Assembly (NCBI GenBank): GCA_902805655.1
Contig: CADCTF010000009.1
Span: 1 to 34,511 of the forward strand
Reading direction: 5' to 3'
Source: an uncultured Acidimicrobiales bacterium
GTDB taxonomy: Bacteria > Actinomycetota > Acidimicrobiia > Acidimicrobiales > CADCTF01
DNA: 34,511 nt
The notes below the pieces were generated by a model that saw only the letters and a program-made list of their open reading frames with translations, ran no database searches and was not told where the DNA came from. The translations under genes and the position numbers were made by a program. Numbering within the stretch: the first letter of the stretch is position 1; each line of letters begins with the position of its first letter. Shown here one piece after another: positions 7,477-15,928 of the stretch.

Positions 7477-8085
7477 CTAGACGACTACCCGGACGGCGTC
7501 GGGCTCGATGCGAACCTCCAGCACCCGACCTCTTCCCTGCCGGACGCCGTCCAACCAGATCGGCCTCGGCCGCTCGAGGTCCGTGGTGAGGGCCGCCGTG
7601 CGGCGCTGGCGGATCGATGGATGTGGGAGGTAGGTGCCGAGCGGGAGGCGGGCCCGCACCTTGTGGACATCAGCCAAGCGCAGGCGGGCCTCGAAGGTGT
7701 CGAGGAGCGAGTCGTTCGGGTGGGAGCGTGGCGCGACGTCCCACGGGCCGACGAACTGCGCGTTCATCGCGGCGAACACCCGTGTCCAGAGCCGGTTCCG
7801 GGCCACGAGATGGGCGACGAAGAGGTGGCCCTTCCCGTCGATGGCCACCTCACCGAGGTCCACAGGGAACGTCATGGCATCGGAGGACCGCAGGCGCGCC
7901 TCGCTCCCGATGCCCCCGAGTGTGCGACAGAGATCCCCGCCCAGCAGCCCGAGGGTGGGCATCGCGCGACCTTGGCGACGGGCGGTCTCCAGGACGGTCG
8001 CCGCCTCGGCGTCGTCGCGCACCACGACGCCGTCGTCGGGCAGGCGACCGGGCCACCCCCAGGTCTCCCCCTTGGCGATCGGCAC
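7477..8085 (-). CDS. Protein resembling the C-terminal domain of YegS/diacylglycerol-kinase family
   Basis: A 202-residue protein. The C-terminal part (R-S-H-P-N-D-S-L-L-D-T-F near 130, then P-H-P-S-I-R-Q-R-R and P-I-W-L-D-G-V) resembles the C-terminal beta domain of the diacylglycerol kinase / sphingosine kinase-like family. The nucleotide-binding G-G-D-G-T of the catalytic domain is absent, so kinase activity is not supported. The GTG at 8085 lies four bases past the HelY stop and begins the recognisable V-P-I-A-K-G-E. An ATG at 8139 would overlap helY by 50 bases and adds no conserved residues. It is probably translated together with helY. Confidence 0.7.
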   Translation of the reverse strand: MPIAKGETWGWPGRLPDDGVVVRDDAEAATVLETARRQGRAMPTLGLLGGDLCRTLGGIGSEARLRSSDAMTFPVDLGEVAIDGKGHLFVAHLVARNRLWTRVFAAMNAQFVGPWDVAPRSHPNDSLLDTFEARLRLADVHKVRARLPLGTYLPHPSIRQRRTAALTTDLERPRPIWLDGVRQGRGRVLEVRIEPDAVRVVV

Positions 8086-8089
8086 GATG

Positions 8090-10768
8090 TCAGCTGCTGA
8101 CGACGGACGATGCGGCCACCACGCCCCGGAACAGCGCATCTGCGGCCGAGCGACACGCCGACCGCGTCTCCGCCTGGTCGGCTGCGTCGCCGAGCTGGCG
8201 GAGCAGGTCGATCAGCTGCTTCACGTTGCGGACGAAGTCACCGCCGGACATGTCCTCGTCCTCGATCACCTTCTCGAGCGACGTGCCTCGCGCCCAGCTG
8301 TGCGCGAGCGGCAGGAAGCCGGCATCGGGCGGGCGGGTGAGCGGCAGACCGGCCTCCTCCTCGCCCAGGTTCAGCTCGCGGGCGATGCGCTCGACCGAGC
8401 CGAACCGGTCGCGGAGCGGCCCCTTCGGGAACCAGGCCGCCGGCGGCTCCCCCGGGCCTCTCGTCTCGAACGTGAACGTCGACGTCAGGCCGGCGACCTC
8501 GGCTGGGGTGAGCCCGTCGAGCAGGCCGGACCGGAGGCACTCGGCGATGAGCAGATCGGACTCGTGGTAGAGGGAGCGCAGCCGCTCCCCCGCCGGGGTG
8601 AGCTGCCACTCCTCCACGTACCCCCAGGCCTCCAGGATGCGGAGCACACGGTCGAACTGGCGGGCGAGCGACTCGCTGCGACCCCGCACCTGACGTTCGA
8701 CCGCCTTGCGCTGGTTGGCCAGGTCGTCCGCCCGGCGCGCGGCGCGGAGGTGGCGTTGGAGGTCGTCGCAGCCGCTCACCGGGTGTCGGGCCAGGCGATC
8801 GGCGAGCCTCGAGGCCCGGGCACCGAGGCTGCCGCCTCCGTCGCCCGCGTCTCCCCCACCCCCGCCGCCACCGGCGCCGGTGCGGCCGGCTGCGGCCGCG
8901 GCCCCACCGCCCAGCTTCACCTTTCGAAGGGCGGCTGCCACCTCGTTCGTGAAGCGCTTGTTGTTTGGCAGGTAGGGCTCGGGCAGGTCGATGTGACCGA
9001 TGGGTCGGGGCGGCGCCGGGAAGTCGCGAACGGAGAGCTGCACCTTCTTGCCGTTCACCATCACCGCCCCGAGCTTCACCTCCCCTCCCTTCCGGTGGGA
9101 GGTGGAGATGACGGCCACCCGTCCCCCGGCGATCACGCCGGGCACGGCGATGACGTCGCCGCGACCGATGCGACCCAGTGCGTTGGCCACCTCGACACGA
9201 CCGCGCGGCCGGACGTGGTCCATGCTCCCGAGGTCGTCCCGTAGCCGCCGGTACTCGTCGATGTCCCCCAGGTGGCAGACGGAGCGCTCCCTGTAGCGCT
9301 GGAGGTCGGCTCCGAGCCGCTCCAGGCGGGTTTCGTCACGCACCACGTCGCTGTCGGCCCGATATTGCGCGAACGACAGGTTCAGCAGGTGGTGGGCCTG
9401 CTCTGCGCCGTAGCTGCGCACGAGGTTCACGGCCATGTTGTACGTGGGGCGGAAGGCCGAGGAGAGGGCGTAGGTGCGCTTGCTGGCGAGCGCGGCGACC
9501 TGGTCGAACGGGACGAAGGGTGACCACAGCACGACCCCGTACCCGACCGAGTCGATGCCACGGCGGCCGGCGCGACCGGTGAGCTGGGTGTACTCCCCCG
9601 GCTGCAGCGGTTTGTGGGTCTCGCCCGAGAACTTCGTCAGCTTCTCGATGACCACCGACCGAGCCGGCATGTTGATGCCCAGCGCCAGGGTCTCGGTGGC
9701 GAACACGACCTTCACCAGCGCCCGGGAGAAGCACGCCTCCACCGCTTCCTTGAACGGCGGCACGAGGCCGGCGTGATGGGCTGCGAACCCGGCCTCGAGG
9801 CCGTGCAGCCAGCTGCCGTAGCCGAGCACACGCAGATCCGCGTCCGACAGGTTCCCGACCTTCGACTCGGCGATCGCCCGTATCTCGGCCCGCTCGTCCT
9901 GCGTCGTGAGGCGGAGGCCCTCCTGCATGCACTGCGTGACCGCCTCGTCGCAGGCCGCCCGGCTGAAGATGAAGTAGATCGACGGGAGCATGTCGCGCTC
10001 ACCCAACGCGTCGACGACCTCGAAGCGCCTCGGCGTGTACAGGCGGCTGCGGGTGCGGGGTGTGCGGAAGCCGGTGCGGGCGACCTGGGGGGCTCGGCGG
10101 TCGAGGGCCTCGGCCTCCGGGTTGGGCCGACCCTCGACCAGCGTGGGCAACAGCACCGGGCGGTCGCTCTGGCGGTCGCCCACCAGGTAGAGGTTGTGCA
10201 GATCGACCGGCCGGCGTTCCTCGATGACGGCCTCGGTGGCGCCGCGCACGGTCTGCATCCAGTCGGCCACCTCCTCGGCGTTCGACACGGTGGCGGAGAG
10301 CGCCACCAGGTCGACCTCGGGCGGCAGGTGGATGATGACCTCCTCCCACACCGGCCCGCGATAGGCGTTCTGCAGGTAGTGGACCTCGTCGAGGATCACG
10401 TAGCGGAGCCCGTCGAGTGCTGGAGACCGGGCGTAGATCATGTTCCGGAGCACCTCGGTGGTCATCACGACCGCCGGAGCATCGCCGTTGATGGCGTTGT
10501 CACCAGTGAGCAGCCCTACCTGGCCGGCGCCGTGCCGCGCCACCAGGTCCCCGAACTTCTGGTTGGACAGCGCCTTCAGGGGCGTGGTGTAGAAGGCCTT
10601 GCCGCCCTCCGCGAGCGCCTTGGCCACCGCGTACTCGGCCACGACGGTCTTGCCCGACCCGGTCGGCGCCGCCACCAGCACCGAGCGGCCGGCGTCCAGC
10701 GCGTCGAGGGCCTGCACCTGGAACGGGTCCGGCTCGAAGCCCAGGCTCCGTACGAACTCGGCTCGCAT
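8090..10768 (-). CDS. helY: HelY-type DEAD/DEAH-box RNA helicase (Ski2/Mtr4-like)
   Basis: An 892-residue superfamily 2 helicase. Visible motifs are the Walker A A-P-T-G-S-G-K-T (34-41), motif II D-E-V-H (127-130), motif III S-A-T, and motif VI G-R-A-G-R-R-G in the second RecA domain. The C-terminal half carries the long helical region of the Ski2-like family, interrupted by a low-complexity Gly/Ala linker of about 35 residues (bases 8815-8920). It would unwind structured RNA for turnover or ribosome-linked work. The ATG at 10768 is 13 nt past the tatC stop and has AAGGAT upstream; an in-frame longer start would run into tatC. The order tatA-tatC-helY matches Mycobacterium. Confidence 0.94.
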   Translation of the reverse strand: MRAEFVRSLGFEPDPFQVQALDALDAGRSVLVAAPTGSGKTVVAEYAVAKALAEGGKAFYTTPLKALSNQKFGDLVARHGAGQVGLLTGDNAINGDAPAVVMTTEVLRNMIYARSPALDGLRYVILDEVHYLQNAYRGPVWEEVIIHLPPEVDLVALSATVSNAEEVADWMQTVRGATEAVIEERRPVDLHNLYLVGDRQSDRPVLLPTLVEGRPNPEAEALDRRAPQVARTGFRTPRTRSRLYTPRRFEVVDALGERDMLPSIYFIFSRAACDEAVTQCMQEGLRLTTQDERAEIRAIAESKVGNLSDADLRVLGYGSWLHGLEAGFAAHHAGLVPPFKEAVEACFSRALVKVVFATETLALGINMPARSVVIEKLTKFSGETHKPLQPGEYTQLTGRAGRRGIDSVGYGVVLWSPFVPFDQVAALASKRTYALSSAFRPTYNMAVNLVRSYGAEQAHHLLNLSFAQYRADSDVVRDETRLERLGADLQRYRERSVCHLGDIDEYRRLRDDLGSMDHVRPRGRVEVANALGRIGRGDVIAVPGVIAGGRVAVISTSHRKGGEVKLGAVMVNGKKVQLSVRDFPAPPRPIGHIDLPEPYLPNNKRFTNEVAAALRKVKLGGGAAAAAGRTGAGGGGGGGDAGDGGGSLGARASRLADRLARHPVSGCDDLQRHLRAARRADDLANQRKAVERQVRGRSESLARQFDRVLRILEAWGYVEEWQLTPAGERLRSLYHESDLLIAECLRSGLLDGLTPAEVAGLTSTFTFETRGPGEPPAAWFPKGPLRDRFGSVERIARELNLGEEEAGLPLTRPPDAGFLPLAHSWARGTSLEKVIEDEDMSGGDFVRNVKQLIDLLRQLGDAADQAETRSACRSAADALFRGVVAASSVVSS

Positions 10769-10781
10769 CACGGCGTGATCC

Positions 10782-11477
10782 TTACCGCTTGAGCAGCCTT
10801 CCAATGAGGACCGCGCCGAAGTAGAAGAGGCTCATCGGACCAGCCATGGCGAGGAGGGTGAACGGGTCCTGGCTGGGCGTGATGATCGCAGCTGCCGCGA
10901 ACACGCCGACGACGGCCCAGCGCCAGCCCTTGAGGAGCTGTGAGCTGGACACGATGCCCGCCAGCTGCAGGAACACGAGCAGGATCGGCAGCTCGAAGGC
11001 GATGCCGAATCCGATGGTGACGCGGAGGATGAAGGTGATGTACTCCGCCGGGCTGAAGAGCGTCTCGACGTTGTCACCGGAGATCTCGACCACGAACCCG
11101 AGCGCCTTCGGGAAGGTGACCAGCGCCAAGGCGGCGCCCATGGTGAACAGGGCCACCGACGCGGCGACGAACGGGATGGCGAACCGCTTCTCCTTGCGGT
11201 GCAGGCCGGGCGTGATGAAGCGCCAGAGCTGCCAGAGCACCACCGGTGACCCCAGCAGGAAGCCCCCGTAGCTGGCGACCTTCAGGCGGGCGGAAAACCC
11301 CTCGAGTGGCTTGGTGATGTAGAAGGTGTCCTTGCCGGTGACCTCACGGTAAGGCTGGATCAGGATCTCGAGGATGGGGTCGTAGAGCGCGAAGCAGATC
11401 ACCGCTCCCACCACCACGGCAAGGATGGCCTTGAACAGGCGGTCCCGGAGCTCGGTGAGGTGTTCGACGACGCTCAT
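10782..11477 (-). CDS. tatC: Twin-arginine translocase subunit TatC
   Basis: A 231-residue polytopic membrane protein with the six hydrophobic segments of TatC. The family hallmarks are present: the N-terminal H-L-T-E-L-R-D-R-L (6-14), which binds the twin-arginine signal, the first-loop segment P-L-E-G-F-S-A-R-L-K, and the P-G-L-H-R-K-E-K-R loop. It recognises folded substrates with Tat signal peptides and recruits TatA. The ATG at 11477 is the first plausible start, although an AAGGAG lies unusually far upstream (18 nt). It lies between tatA and helY. Confidence 0.97.
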   Translation of the reverse strand: MSVVEHLTELRDRLFKAILAVVVGAVICFALYDPILEILIQPYREVTGKDTFYITKPLEGFSARLKVASYGGFLLGSPVVLWQLWRFITPGLHRKEKRFAIPFVAASVALFTMGAALALVTFPKALGFVVEISGDNVETLFSPAEYITFILRVTIGFGIAFELPILLVFLQLAGIVSSSQLLKGWRWAVVGVFAAAAIITPSQDPFTLLAMAGPMSLFYFGAVLIGRLLKR

Positions 11478-11554
11478 GCGGACGAGGTCGTCGTGCTCCT
11501 TCTGAGCGCGCTCCTCGTCTCGGCGTGGCCCGGCCGCGGTAGCGATCGGTGCGC

Positions 11555-11866
11555 CTAGACGTCTGGCGCCGGGCGGGCCGCACCCGGCTGGGCGTCATCG
11601 ACCCGGACCTCGGCCTGCTCAGGGCTCGTCGGCAGGTCGTGGTCGTCGTGCGCAGCCGTGCCGGCGGTCGGGGCCGGTCGGGGTCGTGGCGGGTCGCTGA
11701 CGGTCATGGCGTCGCGCACCTCGGCCTGGAAGCCGGACGTCACCCGGCGGAACTCGCCGAGTGCCCTACCGACCTGGCGCGCCGCGTCGGGCAGCCGGCT
11801 CGGACCGAGCACGAGCAGCGCCACGACCAGCACGACGAGGAGCTCCGAGGGTCCGATGTTCGGCAC
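11555..11866 (-). CDS. tatA: Sec-independent translocase TatA/TatB
   Basis: A 103-residue protein with the TatA/B layout: one N-terminal membrane helix (L-L-V-V-L-V-V-A-L-L-V-L-G-P), then an amphipathic helix starting L-P-D-A-A-R-Q-V-G-R-A-L-G-E-F, then a disordered acidic/Pro tail. The G-P hinge followed by L-P fits TatB as well as TatA (classical TatA has F-G), and no second TatA-like gene is in the window. The start is a GTG. It forms the pore or its adaptor together with TatC encoded 77 nt downstream. Confidence 0.93.
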   Translation of the reverse strand: MPNIGPSELLVVLVVALLVLGPSRLPDAARQVGRALGEFRRVTSGFQAEVRDAMTVSDPPRPRPAPTAGTAAHDDHDLPTSPEQAEVRVDDAQPGAARPAPDV

Positions 11867-11872
11867 GGTTGG

Positions 11873-11878
11873 AGCCTA
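11873..11878 (-). promoter_or_regulatory. Candidate -10 box of tatA-tatC-helY
   Basis: TAGGCT on the minus strand ends 6 nt before the tatA GTG, which suggests that the operon transcript begins at the start codon itself. Confidence 0.45.
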
Positions 11879-11900
11879 CCGGCGACCCTGGGGGATTCGG

Positions 11901-12095
11901 TCAGCGGATGCGACGACGAACCTCTTCCTGCAAGGCACGGGCGTCCTGGCCGATCTCCACGAGGGCCGGCCGTAGCGCCGCACACTGGCGCAGCTCGCCC
12001 GTGGTGCGGCCGACCTCGCCCTTCAACCGAACCAGCAGCGCCACGAGGGGCACCACGCTGGCGAAGAGGATGGCGATGGGCATCAGCCACAGCAT
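11901..12095 (-). CDS. Small single-pass membrane protein, unknown
   Basis: A 64-residue protein: residues 2-22 form one membrane helix (M-P-I-A-I-L-F-A-S-V-V-P-L-V-A-L-L-V), followed by a charged helix that could form a coiled coil (about 24-62). GAGAGG lies 9 nt before the ATG at 12095. It starts 13 nt after the stop of the zinc-ribbon gene and lies just ahead of tatA, so it may belong to the same transcript. No family recognised. Confidence 0.65.
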   Translation of the reverse strand: MLWLMPIAILFASVVPLVALLVRLKGEVGRTTGELRQCAALRPALVEIGQDARALQEEVRRRIR

Positions 12096-12108
12096 GTCGT
12101 TCGGCCTC

Positions 12109-12447
12109 TCAGTCGTCGTTCCGGCCGATCGGGGACGTCAGCTTCTCGAACCAACCGTCCTGTTCGATCTGGGTGTGGAACTCCAGGAGGTCATCGTAGG
12201 AGATCGGTGCACCCTGTCTCGGCTCGTCGAGCTCCGCCGGGAGCGACCAGACCGACAGCTTCACGCCGGACGAGACGAGCAGGTCGACGACCCGAGACTC
12301 GGCCAGCTTGGCGACCGCCAACGTGCACCCAGGGCACCGGAAGGAGTACGAGCCCTGGTTGTTGGTCGCACAGACCTGCACCGTGACGTCTCTGGATGTC
12401 AGCTCAACATCACCGCAGCTTGGGCAGCTTGCCCGAATTGTCGCCAC
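12109..12447 (-). CDS. Zinc-ribbon protein of unknown function
   Basis: A 112-residue protein. An N-terminal zinc ribbon is formed by C-P-S-C-G-D-V-E-L (about residues 8-16) and C-P-G-C (about 38-41). A short alpha/beta region follows (K-L-A-E-S-R-V-V-D-L-L), then a Pro-containing segment and an acidic tail with S-Y-D-D-L-L-E-F-H. I know similar unannotated proteins from actinobacteria that begin M-A/V-T-I-R-A-x-C-P. GTG at 12447 is chosen because AAGGGAGA lies 5-7 nt upstream; upstream starts at 12480 and 12495 lack such a site. It is divergent from the histidine kinase. Confidence 0.8.
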   Translation of the reverse strand: MATIRASCPSCGDVELTSRDVTVQVCATNNQGSYSFRCPGCTLAVAKLAESRVVDLLVSSGVKLSVWSLPAELDEPRQGAPISYDDLLEFHTQIEQDGWFEKLTSPIGRNDD

Positions 12448-12491
12448 CGAAGTCTCCCTTTGTTGCCTCGGATCAGCCATCGGCGCATCGC

Positions 12492-12540
12492 GCACCAGGG
12501 TTGAGTTCTGGTGCCCGGGAGCGCACCGCTCGAGCGCTCC
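12492..12540. promoter_or_regulatory. Two adjacent inverted repeats of equal geometry
   Basis: GCACCAG (12492-12498) pairs with CTGGTGC (12508-12514), and GGAGCGC (12518-12524) pairs with GCGCTCC (12534-12540). Both have 7-bp arms and a 9-nt centre, and 3 nt separate them. The second centre overlaps a palindrome CGCTCGAGCG (12527-12536). They lie in the divergent gap between the zinc-ribbon and kinase genes, a place for operators or leader-RNA hairpins. Confidence 0.5.
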
Positions 12541-12630
12541 GATCCCAACCGATTGACCACTGACGAATAGTGCTCAAGGACGGGGGCACACCGTCCCGAT
12601 GCAACGCACATGCATCCAGAAGGCGGCGGT

Positions 12631-14529
12631 GTGCAGTACCTGACGAAGGTTCTCCGCGGGTTGACGGCCGGTCACGACCCGGTGCGCCTCTTGCACGATG
12701 CGCTCAGCGGCGCGATTGCAACCAGCAAGGGCAAGCACGGCATCGTCGTCGGCCTGGTGGAGGGTGCAGCCACGACCGTCGCCGCTTCGGGCGCATGCCC
12801 GCGCGTGGTGCAGGAGGCGGCTGAGGCCTGCATGCGCGAGGGCCGACTGGCCCGGCGCAGGGACACGGCGAGCGGTGGCGGCGCCGTGGCCGAGCCGATG
12901 CGCATGGGTGGGCGGATCATCGGGGCCATCGCAGTAGGCGGGGACCCGGTCGCCCTGGACACGTCCACCCTTCCGCTGTTCGCAGATGCAGCCAGCCTGG
13001 CGCTCGTGCGCCGACCGGCCATGGGTCGAGCGTCGGTGCCCGAGTTCTCCGACGCGCTGCTGCGCATCGCCGTCGAGCTCGACCATGCTGCGGTGCTCTC
13101 ACGGGTCTTCGACGAAGCCGAGCACCTCTTCGGTGCGCTCGGTGGCTTCTGCCTGGTGCCCGACGGTGACGGATGGAAGGTCTCCCACTACCGCGGCATC
13201 AGTGCGGCCGACCTCCGCAGCGCGTCCCAGCACTCCGACTTCCGGGGGTTCGTCGCCTCCGACAACCTGCGGGTGGAGTCACCGACGCATCCGGTGGTGG
13301 CCGCACTGTCGCAGGGCGCCGAGACCGCCATCTCCGTTCCTCTCGTCGCCGCCGGCCAGCGCCAGGGGTTCATGGTGCTCCTCCTGGGTGAGGGCCCCGA
13401 TCCCACTGGCCAGGCGCTGCTGTGCGCCTTCGCCAACCAGGTGGCCATGGTGCTGCGATGCTCCGATCTGGCCCAACGCCTGCGTGACCACGAGCAGCGC
13501 CTGGCTTCGGTGGTGCATTCGGCTCCGGGCCCCGTCCTCGTCGTCGACAACAACGGCCGGTTCATCCTGGTCAACGGCGCGGCCGCCGAGCTCTTCCACC
13601 TGCCGGAGGCCTTCGCCGTCGGGCAGCCGGTGCACGGGCGCCTCGGCAACGACGCGCTCGAGAGCCTGCTCACCGGCGAGGACGAGGGGCAGCTCGAGCT
13701 GTTGCTCGGTTCACCTCCCGACCGGCTCTACGCCGCGTCCACGCGCCGCATGCGTGCGTCCGGCGGACGTGACCTGGGCCGGGTGCTCGTGCTGGAGGAC
13801 GTCACCAAGGCGCGGGAGACCGAGAAGATCAAGAACGACTTCGTCTCGGTGATCGGCCACGAGCTGCGCACCCCGCTCACCGTCGTGAAGGGCTACGTGC
13901 GCATGCTGGCCAAGAAGAAGGGCGAGATCGACCCGGCCTCGCGCGACCTAGCCCTGTCTGCTCTCGAGGCCAACACGATCCGCCTCGAGCGCCTCATCGA
14001 GGACCTGCTGTTCGTCTCGTCGATCGAGTCCAACCAGCCCGCCCTCGACCTGCAGACCGTCGACCTCGGTGATGTGCTCGACGAGTTCGCGAGCAGCCGG
14101 GTCACCGTGCAGCGAACCAAGATGAGCATCTCGGTGCGACTCGACCGGGCCAAGTTCGACCAGATCCTCAACCACCTCCTCGACAACGCGGTGAAGTACA
14201 CGGAGGGCGACGTCGTCATCGCCGTGACCGACCGGGGCGACGACGTCGAGATCGCCGTGGACGACTCAGGGCCCGGCATCTTCTCGGGTGACCTGCCACA
14301 GCTCTTCGAGCGCTTCCGCCAGCTGGACGGGTCGTCCACCCGCACGCAGGGCGGCACCGGCCTCGGCCTCTACATCTGTCGCCGGCTCGTGGAGCTGCAG
14401 GGCGGACGGATCTGGTGCGAGAGCCGCCTCGGCGTGGGCAGCCACTTCGCCTTCACCATGCCCAAGCACGGCCCGACGCGGGAGATCACCGGCCCGGATC
14501 GCTTCGCCAACCTCCAAGCCCCGCGCTGA
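12631..14529 (+). CDS. Soluble GAF/PAS sensor histidine kinase
   Basis: A 632-residue histidine kinase with no membrane segment, hence probably a cytosolic sensor. Two GAF-like regions occupy about 1-130 and 140-285, and a PAS domain about 290-390 (V-V-H-S-A-P-G-P-V-L-V-V-D). The dimerisation/phosphoacceptor domain has the H-box V-I-G-H-E-L-R-T-P-L-T with His410. The ATPase domain has the N box N-H-L-L-D-N-A-V-K-Y (about 508-517), D-D-S-G-P-G-I and G-G-T-G-L-G-L. No response regulator is adjacent, so the partner is unknown. GTG at 12631 is chosen since GAAGG lies 7 nt upstream; the in-frame ATG at 12610 has no such site. Confidence 0.92.
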   Translation: MQYLTKVLRGLTAGHDPVRLLHDALSGAIATSKGKHGIVVGLVEGAATTVAASGACPRVVQEAAEACMREGRLARRRDTASGGGAVAEPMRMGGRIIGAIAVGGDPVALDTSTLPLFADAASLALVRRPAMGRASVPEFSDALLRIAVELDHAAVLSRVFDEAEHLFGALGGFCLVPDGDGWKVSHYRGISAADLRSASQHSDFRGFVASDNLRVESPTHPVVAALSQGAETAISVPLVAAGQRQGFMVLLLGEGPDPTGQALLCAFANQVAMVLRCSDLAQRLRDHEQRLASVVHSAPGPVLVVDNNGRFILVNGAAAELFHLPEAFAVGQPVHGRLGNDALESLLTGEDEGQLELLLGSPPDRLYAASTRRMRASGGRDLGRVLVLEDVTKARETEKIKNDFVSVIGHELRTPLTVVKGYVRMLAKKKGEIDPASRDLALSALEANTIRLERLIEDLLFVSSIESNQPALDLQTVDLGDVLDEFASSRVTVQRTKMSISVRLDRAKFDQILNHLLDNAVKYTEGDVVIAVTDRGDDVEIAVDDSGPGIFSGDLPQLFERFRQLDGSSTRTQGGTGLGLYICRRLVELQGGRIWCESRLGVGSHFAFTMPKHGPTREITGPDRFANLQAPR

Positions 14530-14583
14530 CCTGACGAGTGGGCTCGGTCGCCGCTGCTTGCGACCAGCGACCAGAATCGGGCG

Positions 14584-15291
14584 GTGGAACCGCTGCTGCG
14601 CCCGCCGATCGGCTTCGCTCACCGCGGCGCACGGGCGCACGCACCGGACAACACGCTCGAAGCCTTCATCCTGGCCCTCAAGCTGGGTGCCACGGGCCTG
14701 GAGAGCGACGTCTGGCTGACGTCGGACGGTGTGCCCGTGCTCGACCACGACGGCGTCGTCCGCTCGGGGCTCCGGCGCCGGCCCATCTCTGCGGTCACGA
14801 GGGCGGAGCTGCCTCCCCACATCCCGACGCTGGAGGACCTGTACGCCACCTGCGGCACGGCGTTCGAGCTCTCACTCGACGTCAAGGACGAGGCTGCCGC
14901 ACAGCCCACGATCGCGGTGGCCCGTGCCGCCGGTGACGGCGTGGCCCGCCGGTTGTGGCTCTGCCACCCGGAGTGGGAGCTGGTCGGCTCGTGGCGGCCC
15001 CTCGACGCTGACGTGCGCCTGGTGGACTCGACGCGGATCCGCAAGATGAAGGAGGGCCCCGAGCGTCGCGCCGCCAACCTGGCCGACGCAGGGATCGACG
15101 CGGTCAACATGCATGCCACCGACTGGACCGGGGGCCTGACGACGCTGTTCCACCGCTTCGAGCGCTGCTGCTTCGGCTGGGATGCCCAGTTCGAGCGCGT
15201 GTTGCTCGCCCTCCTCATCATGGGCGTGGACGGCGTCTTCAGTGACCACGTCGACCGCATGGTCGACGCGCTGGCCACCGCCCAGCGCTGA
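14584..15291 (+). CDS. Glycerophosphodiester phosphodiesterase (GDPD family)
   Basis: A 235-residue TIM-barrel enzyme that would split glycerophosphodiesters into glycerol 3-phosphate and an alcohol. The catalytic His-Arg pair is His13-Arg14 (A-H-R-G-A), the metal ligands are Glu40 and Asp42 (L-E-S-D-V), and the second catalytic His is His55 (L-D-H-D-G). The usual P-E-N-T is P-D-N-T here (21-24), a conservative change. No signal peptide, so cytosolic. The start is a GTG at 14584, 54 nt after the kinase stop. It converges on lepB with an 18-nt gap and no hairpin between. Confidence 0.93.
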   Translation: MEPLLRPPIGFAHRGARAHAPDNTLEAFILALKLGATGLESDVWLTSDGVPVLDHDGVVRSGLRRRPISAVTRAELPPHIPTLEDLYATCGTAFELSLDVKDEAAAQPTIAVARAAGDGVARRLWLCHPEWELVGSWRPLDADVRLVDSTRIRKMKEGPERRAANLADAGIDAVNMHATDWTGGLTTLFHRFERCCFGWDAQFERVLLALLIMGVDGVFSDHVDRMVDALATAQR

Positions 15292-15309
15292 CCGCCCCGG
15301 CGAAGAGGG

Positions 15310-15921
15310 CTACAGGGTTTCGATGCTGCGGACCGGCCAGACCTGCAGGAAGGCCCGGCCGATCACCGAGTCCTCGTCGATGGGGGTGAACGTGTCGTTG
15401 CAGAGGAACCGACTGTCCTTGGAGATGCCGCGGTTGTCACCCATGACCCAGAGGTGACCCGCCGGCACCGAGTAGGGCCCGAAGTCGTGGGTCACCGCGC
15501 CGACGGGCAGATAGGGCTCCTCCAGGACGCGGCCGTTGACATGGACCCGACCGTCCCGACCGTGCACCTGCTCACCGCCGAGAGCGACCACCCGCTTGAT
15601 GAGGTCCTTGATCTCGGGCTCGGCCGGGTCGTCGCAATCGGGGCGCTCGAACACGATGAGATCGCCGCGGTTGACGTCGTGCAGCCGGTAGCTGAGCTTG
15701 TTCACCAGCACGCGGTCGTCGGTGATCAGGGCCGGCACCATGGAGTCGGAAGGGATCCAGAAGGCCTGCACGAAGAAGGTCTTCACGATCAGGGCCACGA
15801 GGATCGCTCCGACGATGATGACGACCCACTCGACCCCGGATCGAAGCATCTGCGATGCCGCGGTGGGGCCGGGGATGGGAGCCGGCGCGTCAGCCCCCGG
15901 CTCCGCCTGTGTCTCGGTCAC
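15310..15921 (-). CDS. lepB: Signal peptidase I
   Basis: A 203-residue type I signal peptidase that removes signal peptides at the outer face of the membrane. A disordered N-terminus precedes one membrane anchor (about 31-53). Catalytic Ser60 lies in P-S-D-S-M-V-P-A-L and the general-base Lys109 in K-R-V-V-A-L-G-G-E. The box E segment is G-D-N-R-G-I-S-K-D-S-R. GTG at 15921 is chosen because it follows the pafC stop by 7 nt; an ATG at 15981 would overlap pafC by about 50 bases. Its place next to pafC breaks the pafC-tatA order known from mycobacteria. Confidence 0.95.
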   Translation of the reverse strand: MTETQAEPGADAPAPIPGPTAASQMLRSGVEWVVIIVGAILVALIVKTFFVQAFWIPSDSMVPALITDDRVLVNKLSYRLHDVNRGDLIVFERPDCDDPAEPEIKDLIKRVVALGGEQVHGRDGRVHVNGRVLEEPYLPVGAVTHDFGPYSVPAGHLWVMGDNRGISKDSRFLCNDTFTPIDEDSVIGRAFLQVWPVRSIETL

Positions 15922-15928
15922 GTCAGTG

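Noticed and set aside
5815-8100. A 761-codon open frame on the plus strand
   Set aside because: It lies antisense to the ThyX-like gene and its neighbour, has a His/Val/Arg-rich composition typical of the reverse frame of GC-rich genes, and shows no domain.
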